The notes under the pieces are model-generated. The model was not told where the DNA came from and did not search any database. It was given only the letters and a program-made list of their open reading frames with translations. Both the position numbers and the translations under genes were made by a program. A DNA stretch of 64,000 nt, from assembly GCA_907165065.1 (NCBI GenBank), contig OU015550.1, forward strand, positions 4,561,501 through 4,625,500, written 5' to 3'. Of this stretch, positions 51,067 to 63,488 are shown piece by piece (the stretch's first letter is position 1; the number at the start of each line of letters is the position of its first letter). Source of the DNA: Caprimulgus europaeus (Eukaryota > Chordata > Aves > Caprimulgiformes > Caprimulgidae).

Positions 51067-54000
51067 TCTAAGAGCTGGTGGGTGCATGTTTCATAGGTAA
51101 CAGCCCTCCCAGCTGCCACACAGCAGCATCAACCCTCCCACAGCTTAAAAAAAAATACAGAAGTGTGGGATTTGGCTAAATGACTGGAAAGTGGAAATAA
51201 CCTTTAGAAAGCACTTTTTGTGAAGGGAGGAGGGAAGGGAAGGTTTTTCCAAGAAACACCACCACCACCCGTGTGGGGAGGACAATGACAAACGAGGGGA
51301 ATTTGGAGGCTGCGGAGAAAAATTGGCAGAGTGTTGAAAATTTGCTGCCAGGTTTGGGGGAGCTTTAAATGGCATTTAATTAGCGGCATTCAGGTGGTCA
51401 CAATACTGTTGAGGCACAGTGGCAGCAGCAAGACAGTGCTGCAGTTCCTGGCATTTGTTAATTAAAGCCACTCCTGACAGAGACTAATGACTTTTTAATG
51501 AATCTGTTTTCTTAATGTCTTATTAAGTGTTGACTTTCCCTTTCTCTCCTCTTTGAGATCCTCTGCCCACTCTCCCCCCACCGCTGCCAGCAGTTTTCCT
51601 GGGAGCATCGACATCCAAAGGAAGACACAGAGGCTTCGCTGGAACATGAGGATGGGTCCTCTCCTTTCTGCCAAGGACCAGATCCAGCTGAGAGGAGTAG
51701 GGAGATGGCAAGAGTCCTGCCTGCAGGTGACAGAGCCCCAGTCTCCTAAAAAAAAGAGAAAACATGGATTATGGTGGAGAAACTCTGGGTGGGAGGGGAT
51801 GGAGCGACCACAGTCCCATGTCTTGGTGAGCTGCTGGCAATGCCACGCTTGCTCTTTGTCTCCAGATGGCCAGGGAAAGGGATGGCTGCCAGCTCTAAGG
51901 AGATGACATGCAGGGAGCTTGGCACCCCCCTCCCCAGCAGCCATGGGAACAGCATTAACTGGGGCTTTATCTCTCAGAGCCACTGTCCCCACTGCCAGCA
52001 CTGCCAAAGGATTCAGCTCCAGCAGGCTCTGCTGATCTGGGCAGCTGGAGGGTGACACGGGTCCCTGCTGTCCCCAACCTTGGGCTTTGGCCAGAGAAAA
52101 AGCATCTGGCTCCATCTCCAGCCCTGCTGCAAAGCTCCCTGCAAAGGAGGAGTTAACCACAAAGTGTTTTGCAGTGCTGGGCTGGAGAAATCTCTGGACA
52201 GGTAATTGAGGACAGAGCCACTCGACATGTCCTCTGCTCCATGGCCAGCTGCTCTCCATGGGTGCCATGTCCTAATGGAGAAGGAAATGTTCAGTGGAGT
52301 GGATTGAATGGGAGGAAAGAGGGAGGGAGAGAGAAAATGCAGAGAGGACAGGGAGTGAAGGAACACACAGGAATAAAAAAGGGCCCTGAAAATGAGGAGC
52401 ATGCAATGAGGAGAGCAAGGACTTCTGCTGGTCTGAGGTCCAAGAATAGATGGAAACGGTTTCTTAGGTGGAAGAAAACCAAGTGCCTGATGGTTGAAGC
52501 ATTATGCAGGATTCAGCTGATCTTGACTCAGCTTCTGGCTCTGGCACTGGTTTCCTGACGTGACTTTGGACAAGGCTCTGTTGGAACCAGGTATTGACCA
52601 CGTTTTCTCCAAAAGCCAAGTACAGAATATTGCAGGTTCCTCCCTGCACTCGTGTGCCAGCATCGCTCTAAACCGGTTCCCAAACGCCCTGGGTAGGAGC
52701 CCACGTCCCAGGGACTGTGAGGCTGAGGCTCTTCTGACAGTCCCTGGTGTTGACATCCTCAGGAAGAGCAGCAGGCACAATCTGCTCCAGAGAGGCACTA
52801 AAATCACAGAAATAGATCCAGTCCCTCCATCTATATTTAACACTCTGTGTTCTCCTTGGAACGGACTCCGGCTACAGCAATTAACTAATGGTGAGGATGA
52901 TTAAGGATTGCTCTTGCACTTTACATTTATAGCATCTCTCCCACTTCTTTTCTGAATAAAAATAATTCCTTTCCTTTGCAACACCAGCAGAGCATTCCCA
53001 GGAAAGTGAGAGGTAAAAGGCAAGGTAAATTAGAGAGGTGACCCACTAAATAGATCAGGGAAATGAATAAATCCGATATTTACCTATCCCCAAACCAGGA
53101 GGAGAAGATCAATCCCAACCAGGACTTCCTCACAGCTCTCAGGTGAGAGTGACCAGCTCCAGGATGGGTTGTACAAGCACAGAAGTGACTGAATAATAAA
53201 CAAGTGGGGTTGCTCATGGGGATGAGTTCAGGCTCCATCCTCAAGAGTGTGGGGCTCGCTCTGGGCCGTGCTGGCTTTGTGTGATCTCTGTTCTGGCAGA
53301 AAGCACTGATTTGCCATGCAAAGGTGTGGTTTGATGGCTGTGAGGTGGTATGGAAGAAAAAAGGAGAAAAATAATAATAAAATAAATATAGATGTGAGAG
53401 AAAAAGAAGGAAGGAAGCAGGCTGGCTATGGAAGGCACACTTCTGGTAGCCCATTGGAAGGGCAGGGGAGTGAGGTGCCATTGCTGGTGGGGTGGTTGGA
53501 AAGCGTGAGAGTGACCATCATTTCTGCTATTCTGCTACATCCCCACCCACCCCAGAGCCCATTCAGCATCACTTCAGCAAGGAGAAATATTGTTTGTGTC
53601 CCTGAGAGTGAAAACAAACAGAGCATGAAATAAAAAAAAAGTTAAAAAAAAATCAACTAAAATAATTACAGGTTACAACAAATCAATGGGAACTGTGTAA
53701 ATAGCCTCCAGGCAGGCGTAAGACACCGTGCTCGTTGCTTAACATGCTCAGTGCTCACTTGCTTCCCTGGACACCACAGCTCTGTGACAGGATGGACCAT
53801 CAACAAGGGCTCCTCAGGCACCACAAACCATCATCCCACCAGTGCTCTGCCCTCCAGTGCTGGGACAGCGAGCAGGAGCTGGGACAAAAGGACCCAGCAG
53901 ATCAGCGTTGAGCGGTGCAGGGTGGAGGACATCAGCCCATCACAAGCCCTGGCTGCCTGCAGTGGGTTTGCACTGCTCCTGCTAAAGCCCTGGTGCAAAT

Positions 54001-54104
54001 TCTTCCAGAAAGCCAATGTTGAAACCTGCCATCCCCAGAAGCCAAGGCTGCAGGTGCAGGTTTCTTCATGAAGAAGCTGGGGGAGGTTGGAGGGAAGGAT
54101 CTGA
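51067..54104. other. Non-coding stretch: no gene seen
   Basis: Ordinary flanking DNA with one MIR fragment, A-rich runs at 53360-53400 and 53628-53660, and no recognisable exon. The 257-codon minus frame at 51495-52268 has no domain or family likeness. Confidence 0.45.
52522..52582 (+). mobile_element. MIR-like SINE fragment
   Basis: GACTCAGCTTCTGGCTCTGGCAC split as CTTCTGGCTCTGGCACTGG, then CCTGACGTGACTTTGGACAAGG (given as GTGACTTTGGACAAG), follows the MIR order CTCTGCCACTGACTTGCTGTGTGACTTTGGGCAAG. Confidence 0.5.
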
Positions 54105-54236
54105 TCATAGAATCAGTGAATGTTGTGAGCTGGAAGGGACCCACAGGGATCACCAAGTTCAACTCCTGTCCCTGCACAGGACAATCCTGAGATTCAGACC
54201 ATGTCTCTGAAGGTCTTGTCCAAATGCTTCTTGATG
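54105..54236 (-). mobile_element. CR1 LINE 3' end, short fragment
   Basis: ATCATAGAATCAGTGAATG, TTGTGAGCTGGAAGGGACCC and CCTGCACAGGACAATCCTGA match the same CR1 subfamily as 24116-24330. Confidence 0.92.
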
Positions 54237-57200
54237 TTTGCTGCTGTATAATGCAGGGAAGCAGACTTTGGGCAGCAGCCTGTGGAGCTCCAAGGATGCC
54301 CTACCATGCGTTCATAAACCTCTCGCAGCTCAGACCATCTTTAGGTATTCAGGCAGCTAATACTTGGAGACATTCTGCTTGAAATGAGAGGGCAACACCA
54401 TCACTGTAGTGAAAATTTTATGTCTGGCAAGTCTTGGTACAAAACATTTTCAGGAAACAAGACAGGAACGGTTTTCTAGGGTGTTTCTTCTGCATCCAGA
54501 AACCCCAGTGAATATCAGTGCCCACATCAGCTGCCAGCACCACCCAGGTGCCCCAATGCCCTGCTGTGCTCCAGCAGCCACAGAGGGGGATCTGATGGGG
54601 TTTCTGGTTAAATGCATGGTGCTGTAGACCCATCTGGGGCAGGTTTCTGAGCAGGGGGATGGACAAGGGCATAGTCTGCTCTTCCCCCTGCAGCAACCGC
54701 TGCCTGGATTAGTGTGTCACTGTGTGTCACACCATGGCTACACATCCTGGCAGGTGACACACACATAGGGCTTATCAGGTCCATCTCAGGCCCATCTCAC
54801 ACTGCTTTTCACAGGATTGTCCCACCTACAGTGCTTCCTGGCTGGTCATCACTGGTGGCAGCTCCTCCTCCAGCCCTGTGCCTCTAGTGGGACTGAGCTG
54901 CTTGACTCCCCCCAGCCCTCTGGGAGATGACAGCATGATTACTGGGTGCCTGTGAGGTCCCACCAGCATTAGGACCCCCTGCCACTATCCTGCATATCCC
55001 CTGTGGAGGGGCAGCTGGGCACTGCCCCACAAATGCCCTAGCTGTAGTGGTGGGACCTCCCTGCTCACCCGGTGTCCCTGACATTCTGCAACTGATCTAC
55101 AGCCACCAGAGAGTCATTCCTGCTGATTGATCTCCTGCAGTTCCTGTGTGTGCTTAACCACATGCTAATTTAATGCTGTGGTCAACTGGCAGTGTATGAG
55201 GATTAATGAGAGCTAATTCTGCAGAGCATTGAGTATGAGGAGACAACCTTACACGTGCAACGCTCTTCCTGGGTGTCCAGGAAGCTCTGGACTCATGGAT
55301 GGCACCCATGAGGCTGCCCACCTTCCCTCTGCTCCTCCCTGCAGGAGGTTCAGAGAGATGCTCAGTTCAGCCACAAACCATCAGTGTAAGGTGCAGGAAC
55401 ATCACGGCTGGAGGTGCTGGAGCATGGGCTGGGTGACTGCAACAGCCTCTTTGGGCTGGGACATCGTGGGGACCTTATCAGATTTGTTAGAGCAAGGTTG
55501 GAACTGAGTAAAAGCCTCCCAGAAAATAATTTTCTGGACAAATCTTGGCTTGAAACTTGCTTGTGAGCAGCTTATGAGTTTCCTGGCCAGATCTTCTTTT
55601 AAAAATCAATCATGGAATAACTCCTGCACCTGCTGCTCAAATGGTGGCCAATGCACAAGCAGCAGACAGGGGATTTTCACTGGGAACTGCCTCAGTCAGC
55701 TCTGGGTCAGTTATTCCTCCTGGGACTCGGCTCCCCAGTGGGGTGGCTCTTTGAAGGCTCCTGGAAGTGAGCTCTGAACGCATTTTCTGGAAATATCTCT
55801 AAAAGTTGCTTTGAATTGGGCTGTTTGCTCAAACACACGTGCCAAGAAATTCATTGCTAAACTATTAATGGAAAAGAACACAAACTCTGAGTGCTCATCA
55901 ACCAGCTCACAAGAGACACTTGGCAGTTGGCTGCTTTCATCAAGGCTGATGTCCAACACCTGAGAAGTGTTGGAAATTCAAGATGCTGAACACCTGCGTG
56001 AGAGCCCCTCTGCAAATAAAAGTGCTGAAGGGGAGGGGCTGCTTCCCTGGGGTGCAGCTTCTGGATCTGCAGTGCCCTGGTGCAGCACTGTTGATGTGTT
56101 GGGGTGGTGTGTCCCTTCTCCTGCGTGTGCCAAGGCTGGTGGAAAAGCCTTGGTGGCAGCTGAGGTGGCTGTGGCTGCAACCAGAAGCTCTTGGTGTTAC
56201 TTGCTGCCAGCTCCTGCAGAAGACTGAGGATGGGAGGTGTGGTGGTGATCCTGGGCTGCCCTCTGGACCTGTGTGATGAGGTAAGAAAGAAAATCTTCTG
56301 GGTGGGAGGAAGGAAACTGTTTTGGGTGGGAGGAAGGGGTGCAGGGCCTTTTGGGGAGGCACAGGCAGGAGCTTTTGGGGAGGAGCTGCTCCCAAAAGGT
56401 TTATCTCACTCATGAACCAGGTTGTGGTGTCTGGTTGGGTTTGGGGGGGACACAGCAGCCATCAGGCTATGCTGAAATGGTTTAACCTTACCCAAAATGG
56501 AAGGTGCTGACTGGCAGAGTTTGGTGTCATCAGGTCTGGCTTTGAGAGACTCCTAAGGAAAGAGAAGCAATGAGCAGGGACCATCCTGGTGGACAAAAAG
56601 AGCTGGTAAATCAAAATCTGGCTGGCAGTCCATGGGTGCAACTGGCTTTTTTTGGTGTGTGTCTCTGTGTAGCAGCTAGCCATGCTTTCCTCAGCTCTCT
56701 CTGATCACTTGATCAGAGCTGTGGGCTAGCTGTGTGGGATGTCCTCGGTGGAGAAAGGCTGTGCAGTCAGTTCTAGCTGAGAAATGTCACAGGCAAAACC
56801 CTCAATGCCTGGAGATGTCGAATTCCTCCTTTCCTGGAAGGAATAATGCAGAGTGGGGAGGGAGGCACTGAATGGGTGACACTCAAGTGTTACTGGAGAA
56901 GTTGTAAATAATATTCCACGCTCGAGTCCCTCAGCAGCGCGAGATGTCGGCTCTGTTGTCTGCCTTCATGCTATATAAATATTTATGGCTCCTAATGCAG
57001 AGGTTTGTCACGTGGAATGATGTGAAGCTAACGTGGTGTTGTCTATAGGGGACACACTGCACCAAAGGAAAGCAGTTAATGTCCCCTCTGGCTCCTGGAG
57101 AAAGTGCATTAGCAATGCTTTACGTGTAGCTGGAGGAGCAGGGGACTGGGTGAGGATGAGTGATTTCCTCCCCAACATGATGCTTAAAGATAAGGGAGGG

Positions 57201-60200
57201 GAAGCTCAGAAAAGGAGTTTAGCTTTTCTGATGGCTCTAAGGTGGGAGTTGGTATGGAATTTCCTCATGAAGATCCCATGGCAGCAGCAGTGGTGAGCGT
57301 GGCTGTCCTGGGAGTGGGGGGAAACACCCCCAGGCTCTTCTCAGAGGCTCTCCAGGCTTGGTGGCCACTGCTGGCTTGGTGAGAGCAGAAAGGTCTCCTG
57401 CCCAGAGCTGTTCCTGTCTGAGCCCATGGAGGTACAGGGAAGCTGGGGCTGTGGTACCCTGCTCCATGATGGCATCTTGGAGGTGGGGAGGAAGGCAAGA
57501 GGGGACAAGGTGGCCCTCCAGCACTGGTCCTGCATGTCTCCTGGCATTAGTGCTTTTAAGCCTCACTCAGGGCTTGGGGTGACCTCTGGACAATGGCAAC
57601 CTCCACAGAAAGCACTGGGCTTCAGGTTCTCCTCTGAAATGAGAGTCACCCCTGGGACCACAGTGACAAGTGAGCCATCAAAGGTGTCACTGTGCAACGG
57701 GGTGCAGCCTCCTTGCACGTGCCACTTGTAACCTGCTAATAATATCCCTGTGCCTCCTTCTCAACCACACTTTATTTTTTTTTCCTCTTCTATTGTTCTG
57801 CCTATTTCAGCTGCTGGAGTTCTTGAAACAGTCTCCCAGCTTCTCTGATAACATCACCATTGTTCTCCTCACCTACCTCCGCTCCTCTGAGTCATTCTGC
57901 TCTCTGGAAGGGCAACCACAGAGGTCTCGTGCTTGATACCAGATGTAGCTCAGCCAATATCTGGCTGTTTGGTTGGGTTTTTTGGTGGTTTGTTTGGTTT
58001 TTGGGAGGTTTTTTTTTGCATCTGTGATTCATATTTGGAGAAGTTAAGAGGTTGGGGGAAGGGAGGAGGACTAATAAAATTAATCCTCTGAATTCATTAT
58101 GCAAAAAACTTGGCACCCCGCCAGTCTTTCTCTTGAACAAATGGTCAATGCTTTTCTGTAATAGCATTAAGCAAAATTACAAATCACAACATTGGTTAAT
58201 CAATCTCAATAGGTTTCTCTGCATGAAGTTTTCTTTTTTAACTGTCTCCTGGAAAAGAGTTGTTTTCCTTCTCCCACTTTTTTTTTGGCATTAGCTGGAA
58301 TTGCTCCAGAGATCCTGGTTATTTTTGTCCCTTCTGAAGCCCTGGGCTGGATGGTTAAATGAAGCCTGCCTGCAAACCAAAAAGAAATAAATAAAAGGGA
58401 CTCTGTAGTGTGATCATCTTGGCACCAAACCTTGTGCAAGCAGCAAGAACCAGGGCTTGGGTCAAGCTTTGTCTTGGAGCCCTGAAGTGGGGAAAGACTG
58501 AGCACCAAAACCAAAGTCCCCAGCACCCTTGGGCTGAGCAGGGTGGCCTGGCCATGGAGGGGGCTCAAGGCTGCAGAGTAAATATAAAACTATCTATATT
58601 TTATATAAAAAGTACCCAGATTCTGGATTGTTTCTTGTGATCTGGGTACCTGGAGCTTGGTTTGGGCTGGGACATGCTCTGTACCCCCACAGCCTGCTGC
58701 AGCAGCCGTGCTGCAGGCACATTGTGGTGGGGGTTTTTATTATTTTTTAATTTTTTAGTCTAGGCAACAGTTTGGAGCCAAAGCAAGGCATGATTTGCAG
58801 CCAAAGCAAGGCATGTTTTGGTCTTGTTTTTATTTCAGTGTTGCTTATGTGAGCATATGTATGTATGTATTAATAGTCAGTGATGGTTTGCATACAGTGT
58901 ATGGATCCATAGCAAAATGCTAACACATGACTGTATTTATGCATGTATCATATGTTTAGCTCTATACTGCACACCACTGGGTTGGTGCAGATCTGTTTGA
59001 TCTGTTTACACACCTTTGGATTTGCAGTGTGCCTGTCAGGGGTGTTTACTCACTGATTACCAGTAATCTGGTACTGGTACCAGTACAGGCTATGGAGCGG
59101 GTGCCTGTGTGAATTGGGTGATGTGTAAATCCAGAGCACGCTCTTGTGCTGGGCTGATCATGGTCTGGTGCCTGTAGCAGCTGCTTTTCCTTCAGGTATA
59201 AAAGGTTGTTAAGCTCCAGCTGGGGTAAAATAGGTGAAATAATGAAAGGAGCAGCCCAAGCAGGCAGGGAAGTGATGTGTGTGCAACAGGGTCCCAGGGC
59301 TGAATGGGTGCTCTTTGGGTAGCATAGTCTAGGGGAGCACAGGGAGCCAGAAACATCCCAGCAGCAGGTAGTAAAGAAGGAAGGAAAGAAAAAAAAGCAA
59401 AGCCCAGCTAACCCAGCCCCTGAGAAACCTTCCCAGGGTGAGCGTTGGCTGGAATAAGAGGCTTGGGACACTGGGATCTGAAGCTGCCTTGCTTCCTGCC
59501 CACAGTCCTGGAGGGTAACAAGCAGGTTTGCTTCAAAGAAATGCCCATTTACCACCTACTTCATATTCTTATGACAACAACCAAAATATACCTCTTAGGT
59601 CCAAAGTACTAATTATGTTTAAGGTCACTTCTAGCTTATTTATGGGTTTTTCTAGCTAAGATATGAATGTTCACATCAATATATATAGATGAGTGTACTG
59701 AGCTGGGGCATGACTATCCTCAGGCCTGGGCTTTTAAAGACATTTTTGACACTTTTATAATATACCAAGAGGAAATAATCTTGGTGATATATGCAATGCT
59801 GGAAGGGAGAGGGCAAGCCAACCCACCTGGGTTAGGGACCTCCTCTGGGATGTGCGAAACCACACCATCTGCTTTTCTCTACTAACTATACAAAGCTGAG
59901 TGGAGAAGCTCTGAAGAGGGCTGGAGGAGAGGGATCCCACCAGCAGAGCTGAAGTGGATGTGTTTTGGTGGTTTGGGAGGCTTATGGTTGACTAATGAAC
60001 CTGCATGTGGTTCCTCTGGTGCAGGGATGCCTGGGGCGCAGTGGGGATGTGCAAGCCCTGGTGCATGACTGCAAGGGTATGGCCAACTGCGAAGGACCTG
60101 GCAGGCAGAGCTGTTTCCATTAGAGAAGCCAAGAAGAGAGAGATCTAGCACTGAGCTTTCCCTTGGTGCACCAGCTTCCTCCTCACCTAATCTAAAATTA

Positions 60201-60239
60201 ACTTCACTGTTCAGCTGCATTTAAGCAAAACCAGTTGCC
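54237..60239. other. Non-coding stretch: no gene seen
   Basis: No exon recognised. AT-rich patches with TAAT or TATA-like motifs lie at 55150-55240, 56885-57060 (CTATATAAATATTTATGG) and 58840-58980 (GTATGTATGTATTAATAG). A strong pyrimidine tract with CAG ends at 57810, but no exon follows it. Confidence 0.45.
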
Positions 60240-60630
60240 ATGGCCACGCCAGGGGCTCCTAGATATAGCAAACGAGGTAATCAGTTAAAATGAATAGCCA
60301 CAGAGCTGATGCTTGCTGTAGGTTACATGGGAAGTTCATTCACTTGTTAAACCTAATGGACTGTATTGCCTACGAATTGGAAATGTAAATTCTCTCTTTC
60401 GGTGGCTGGAGTTTGAATCAGGCTGAGAAAGCTGGAGGAAAATGTCAAATTAAAAGAGCTAGTGCTGTGGATAATGTGAGCCCATAACGGATCAGAGGGG
60501 ATTGCTGTGTAGGTTCAAGCCTTAGGTTTGCTGCGAGGCATATCACTGAAAGCTGAGCCCCCCTCGCTGCTTCCGAGGGGGACACTGATATTTATAGTGC
60601 CTTATTAATGCTTTGCTGGTGCTGATTAGC
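60240..60630. promoter_or_regulatory. Long AT-rich island, possible conserved non-coding element
   Basis: Unique sequence rich in short homeodomain- and GATA-like cores: GTAATCAGTTAAAATGAATAG, TGTTAAACCTAATGG, GTCAAATTAAAAG, TTATTAATGC (first listed as GTAATCAGTTAAAATG). Non-coding, no repeat signature. Looks constrained, but this cannot be tested here. Confidence 0.35.
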
Positions 60631-61929
60631 TCTGCTGTCCTGTTCTGGATAAACTAAGCTCTCTGGTCCTGTTGGTGGCTCACATGGCTTTAGATGAGGC
60701 AGGAAAAGAGCTCTGTTTCTATAGCATAACCTGTGAGCCCTTGGGAACCTTGAGGCACAATGTGATGTGATAAATCAGCTGTAGCAGGCACCTGTCTGCT
60801 CATCACCTCCATGCAGGCAAACCTGGGGTGAGCACAAAGGTTCTCCCAGGCTTAAGAGGGAAATGATGCTGGGCAGAGCTCACTGTGGGGCTGTCAGCAG
60901 TGCTGAGAGCCTGAAAAGGCTGCCAGCTGAGGGAGTGGGCTGGTACTATTTTAATAAGCTCATTCCTGTAGGAAGATCAATCCTCAGGAATGGTCCAGGT
61001 CTCCATTTTGTGTCTCAGCTGAAATTTGGCAAGTGTTCTGCTCCAGATGCTGAGCCAGGCTCTGCTTCTAAGAATGCAGGGAGCTGGGGACCTGGCAGGG
61101 CTTTCTGCAGCCTTGGCACAGCTTTTTGGGGTGACATCTCCTTGCTGAGCCTTGAGGAAGGGACAGGTTGACCATGGAGGTGGTCCTGTTTGTGAGGCTG
61201 CCCAGGACAGTCACTGACTGAGGACAGCTGCCTCGTTGGTTAAAGCAAGTAGTCCTTGGGCTTGAGATTAAAACTCCTGCTACACAAACCTGTCAGTGAT
61301 CCAAACCAGTGGTGCTCTGCTCCTCTGATGGGTGGGAGGCTGCTGTTGGATGGGTGCAGGGTAACCAGGTCCCAGTGTCTTTTAAAGCCCTGTGAACAGC
61401 AGGGATGGGAGCAGCACATTTGATGGGATCCCTGAGCAGATCAAGCCCAGCTCCTTTGCTCACACATCGGTGCAGTGCAGACAGAAGTGCCTCGTACCAT
61501 CTTGCTCTCTGTGCTTAGTTTGCTGTAAACCTGTGTTGAACCTACTCCACATAGTCTGAGTCTTAGAATTTCTGGAGGTTTTCACTTGAATCAGCATGTG
61601 TGCTCGTTGGGAGGATGCTGTGTCCTCAGGATTCCCTCGGAGGAGGCTGCAAACACACAGGTAGGCACAACATCCTCTGCTTGCTCCTGCTTGTCTCTGC
61701 TGAGATGGGGAGGAGGCTGAGTCATCTCCTGCCATCCTCCTCCTCACTCCTATGTCCCCTCCCACCTCCTGGAGATGAGTGGTTTGCAGCACTGGTGAAA
61801 AGCTGGTCCAGGAACCAGTGTGGCTTTTGGCAGGTCTGGATTCAGGTCTCTTGCTCCACCACACGTTTTCCTTGCAGTAGATATTCCTTTGCTATACCTG
61901 TTCTAACCTTAAACTGAGGTGTCCACACC

Positions 61930-62550
61930 TGCAATCAGGATGTGACATTTCCACTGTAGGTGTGTTGGATTTATTAAGTTAATCTCCCTCACTAATTGAA
62001 CTTCAACCAACCCACAGAACAAAATGGGCATTATTTTGCCTATTTAGGGCCTGTAGCAATTGAAAAATTTTACTTTTCTACTAGCCTGGGACTTTTGATG
62101 GACACATAACACATTAGGCTTTTTTATTATCTTGAATCATAACTGTAACAGGCACCGTAGTGGTTTTGTGTAGAATGGCCATATCTGCATCCATATGGAT
62201 AATTCTAGACCTGTATGGACATTATGGACTAGTTCATCACCTGGCATAAATCAGAGCTGCCCCATTCTCTAACACACTTATACTGATTTACATCAAGCCA
62301 GAATCCATTTCTGAATAAGCTTGTGATATTGAGTAATAAACCTCATTGCAAATCTCAGAGAAATTAGCTTTGCTGTGACATACAGCACAACCTTCAGGTC
62401 CTAATTGTGCTGGCTCATGCATTTGTAATACTACCAATTATTTAGACCATGAGGCAAGATAGTGTGTTTATCAGTAATTTTCCCTCACTGACGTTTTATG
62501 ATGGGCTCAGTAGCACCCATTGGAACACTCCAGGCAATTAGCCACTCTGA
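61930..62550. promoter_or_regulatory. Longest AT-rich island in the window
   Basis: About 600 bases of low-CpG, AT-rich unique sequence amid GC-rich DNA, with TTATTAAGTTAATC, CACTAATTGAAC, CCAATTATTTAGAC and GTTTATCAGTAATTTTCC. It contains a MITE remnant (62238-62312). Plausible enhancer or other conserved non-coding DNA. Confidence 0.35.
62238..62312. mobile_element. Palindromic MITE remnant inside the AT-rich island
   Basis: GGCATAAATCAGAGCTGCCCC forms a decayed left arm (given as GGCATAAATCAGAGC), and CTTATACTGATTTACATCAA with GCCAGAATCC the right arm. This is the TAAATCAGCATAGCTCCATTG-type palindrome of reptile genomes as I know it. Boundaries uncertain. Confidence 0.45.
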
Positions 62551-63055
62551 TGTGTGTGGTGTCATCAGATGTGTCACATCATAAACAAAGAGAAAGATTT
62601 TTATGCGTTCAAAGGGGGCTCTGCTAGAGCTGCCAGGTCAAAAATACATCCTACGTGTTGTGACCGTAATTGCAGGAGGGTGTGTCATTTGTCATTTCTA
62701 TGCCTTTGTCTGAGCTGTTCTTGCACACACAGAGAGGGAAGCACATCAACTACAGCCACAAAAATCTACAGCCTGGAAGTCTCAGATTTGTCTTGTGGTT
62801 CACAGGTTGAGGATTTGCTGCAGCAGCTGAAGCTGTGGATCAGTCAAGCTCCGGATCTCCCAGCAGCACAAATGAATCAGTTGGCACATGGCACACAGGC
62901 ACTCGGTCTTACCCTCTCTGGAGAAGGCTTCATCCAGCACTGGGCATTGATGCTGTGTGCATCAGCTCTACTGGGCACAAAGGTGTCCCCATGGTCCCTC
63001 AGCTTTTGGGGTGCCAGCAGGTCCACCAACCTCAGCATCTAAAATCCAGGGCAAT

Positions 63056-63488
63056 GGAGCTGGGGAAGGGTCTGGAGCACAAGTGTGCTGAGTTCCCAGC
63101 TGAGGGAACTGGGGTTGTTGAGCCTGGAGAAAAGGAGGCTGAGGAGAAATCTTCTTGCTCTCTACAACTCCCTAAAAAGAGGGTGTAGAGAGGTGTGATC
63201 AGTCTCTTCTCCCAGGTAGCAAGTGATATGTCAAGAGGAAACATCCTCAAGTTGCACTGGGGGAGGTTTGGATTGGATCTGAGGAAGAATTTATTTGCTG
63301 AAAGGGTTCCCAGGCACTGGAACAGGCTGCCCAGGGCAGTGGTGGAGTCCCCATCCCTGGAGGGATTGAAGAGTCGTGTAGACACAGTGCTGAGGGACAT
63401 GGGTTAGTTGTGGACTCAGTAGTGTTGGGTTTTTGGTTGGACTTGGTGATCTTAAAGGTCTTTTCCAACCAAAATGATTCTATTATTC
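63056..63488 (+). mobile_element. CR1 LINE 3' end, the longest copy in the window
   Basis: From GGTCTGGAGCACAAGTGTGC and GAACTGGGGTTGTTGAGCCT through GAGGAAGAATTTATTTGCTG, GGCTGCCCAGGGCAGTGGTG and GAGGGACATGGGTTAG to the tail TTTTCCAACCAAAATGATTC. It keeps more of ORF2 than the other eight. Its end is the same subfamily as 13.7 and 22.3 kb but has TCTCTTCTCCCAGG in place of the TGTTCAACCAAGGA variant. Confidence 0.95.

Noticed and set aside
51495-52268. 257-codon minus-strand frame
   Set aside because: No recognised domain, no signal or membrane logic, tryptophan/serine-rich chance composition, and no supporting splice or promoter context.
56191-56283. Plus-strand donor-like GAG/GTAAGA at 56281 with an open frame before it
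   Set aside because: No matching acceptor upstream and an unrecognisable peptide.
57775-57936. Possible internal exon after a strong pyrimidine tract and CAG at 57810
   Set aside because: The acceptor looks good, but no donor closes the frame before its stop and the residues match no neighbouring-gene protein that I know.
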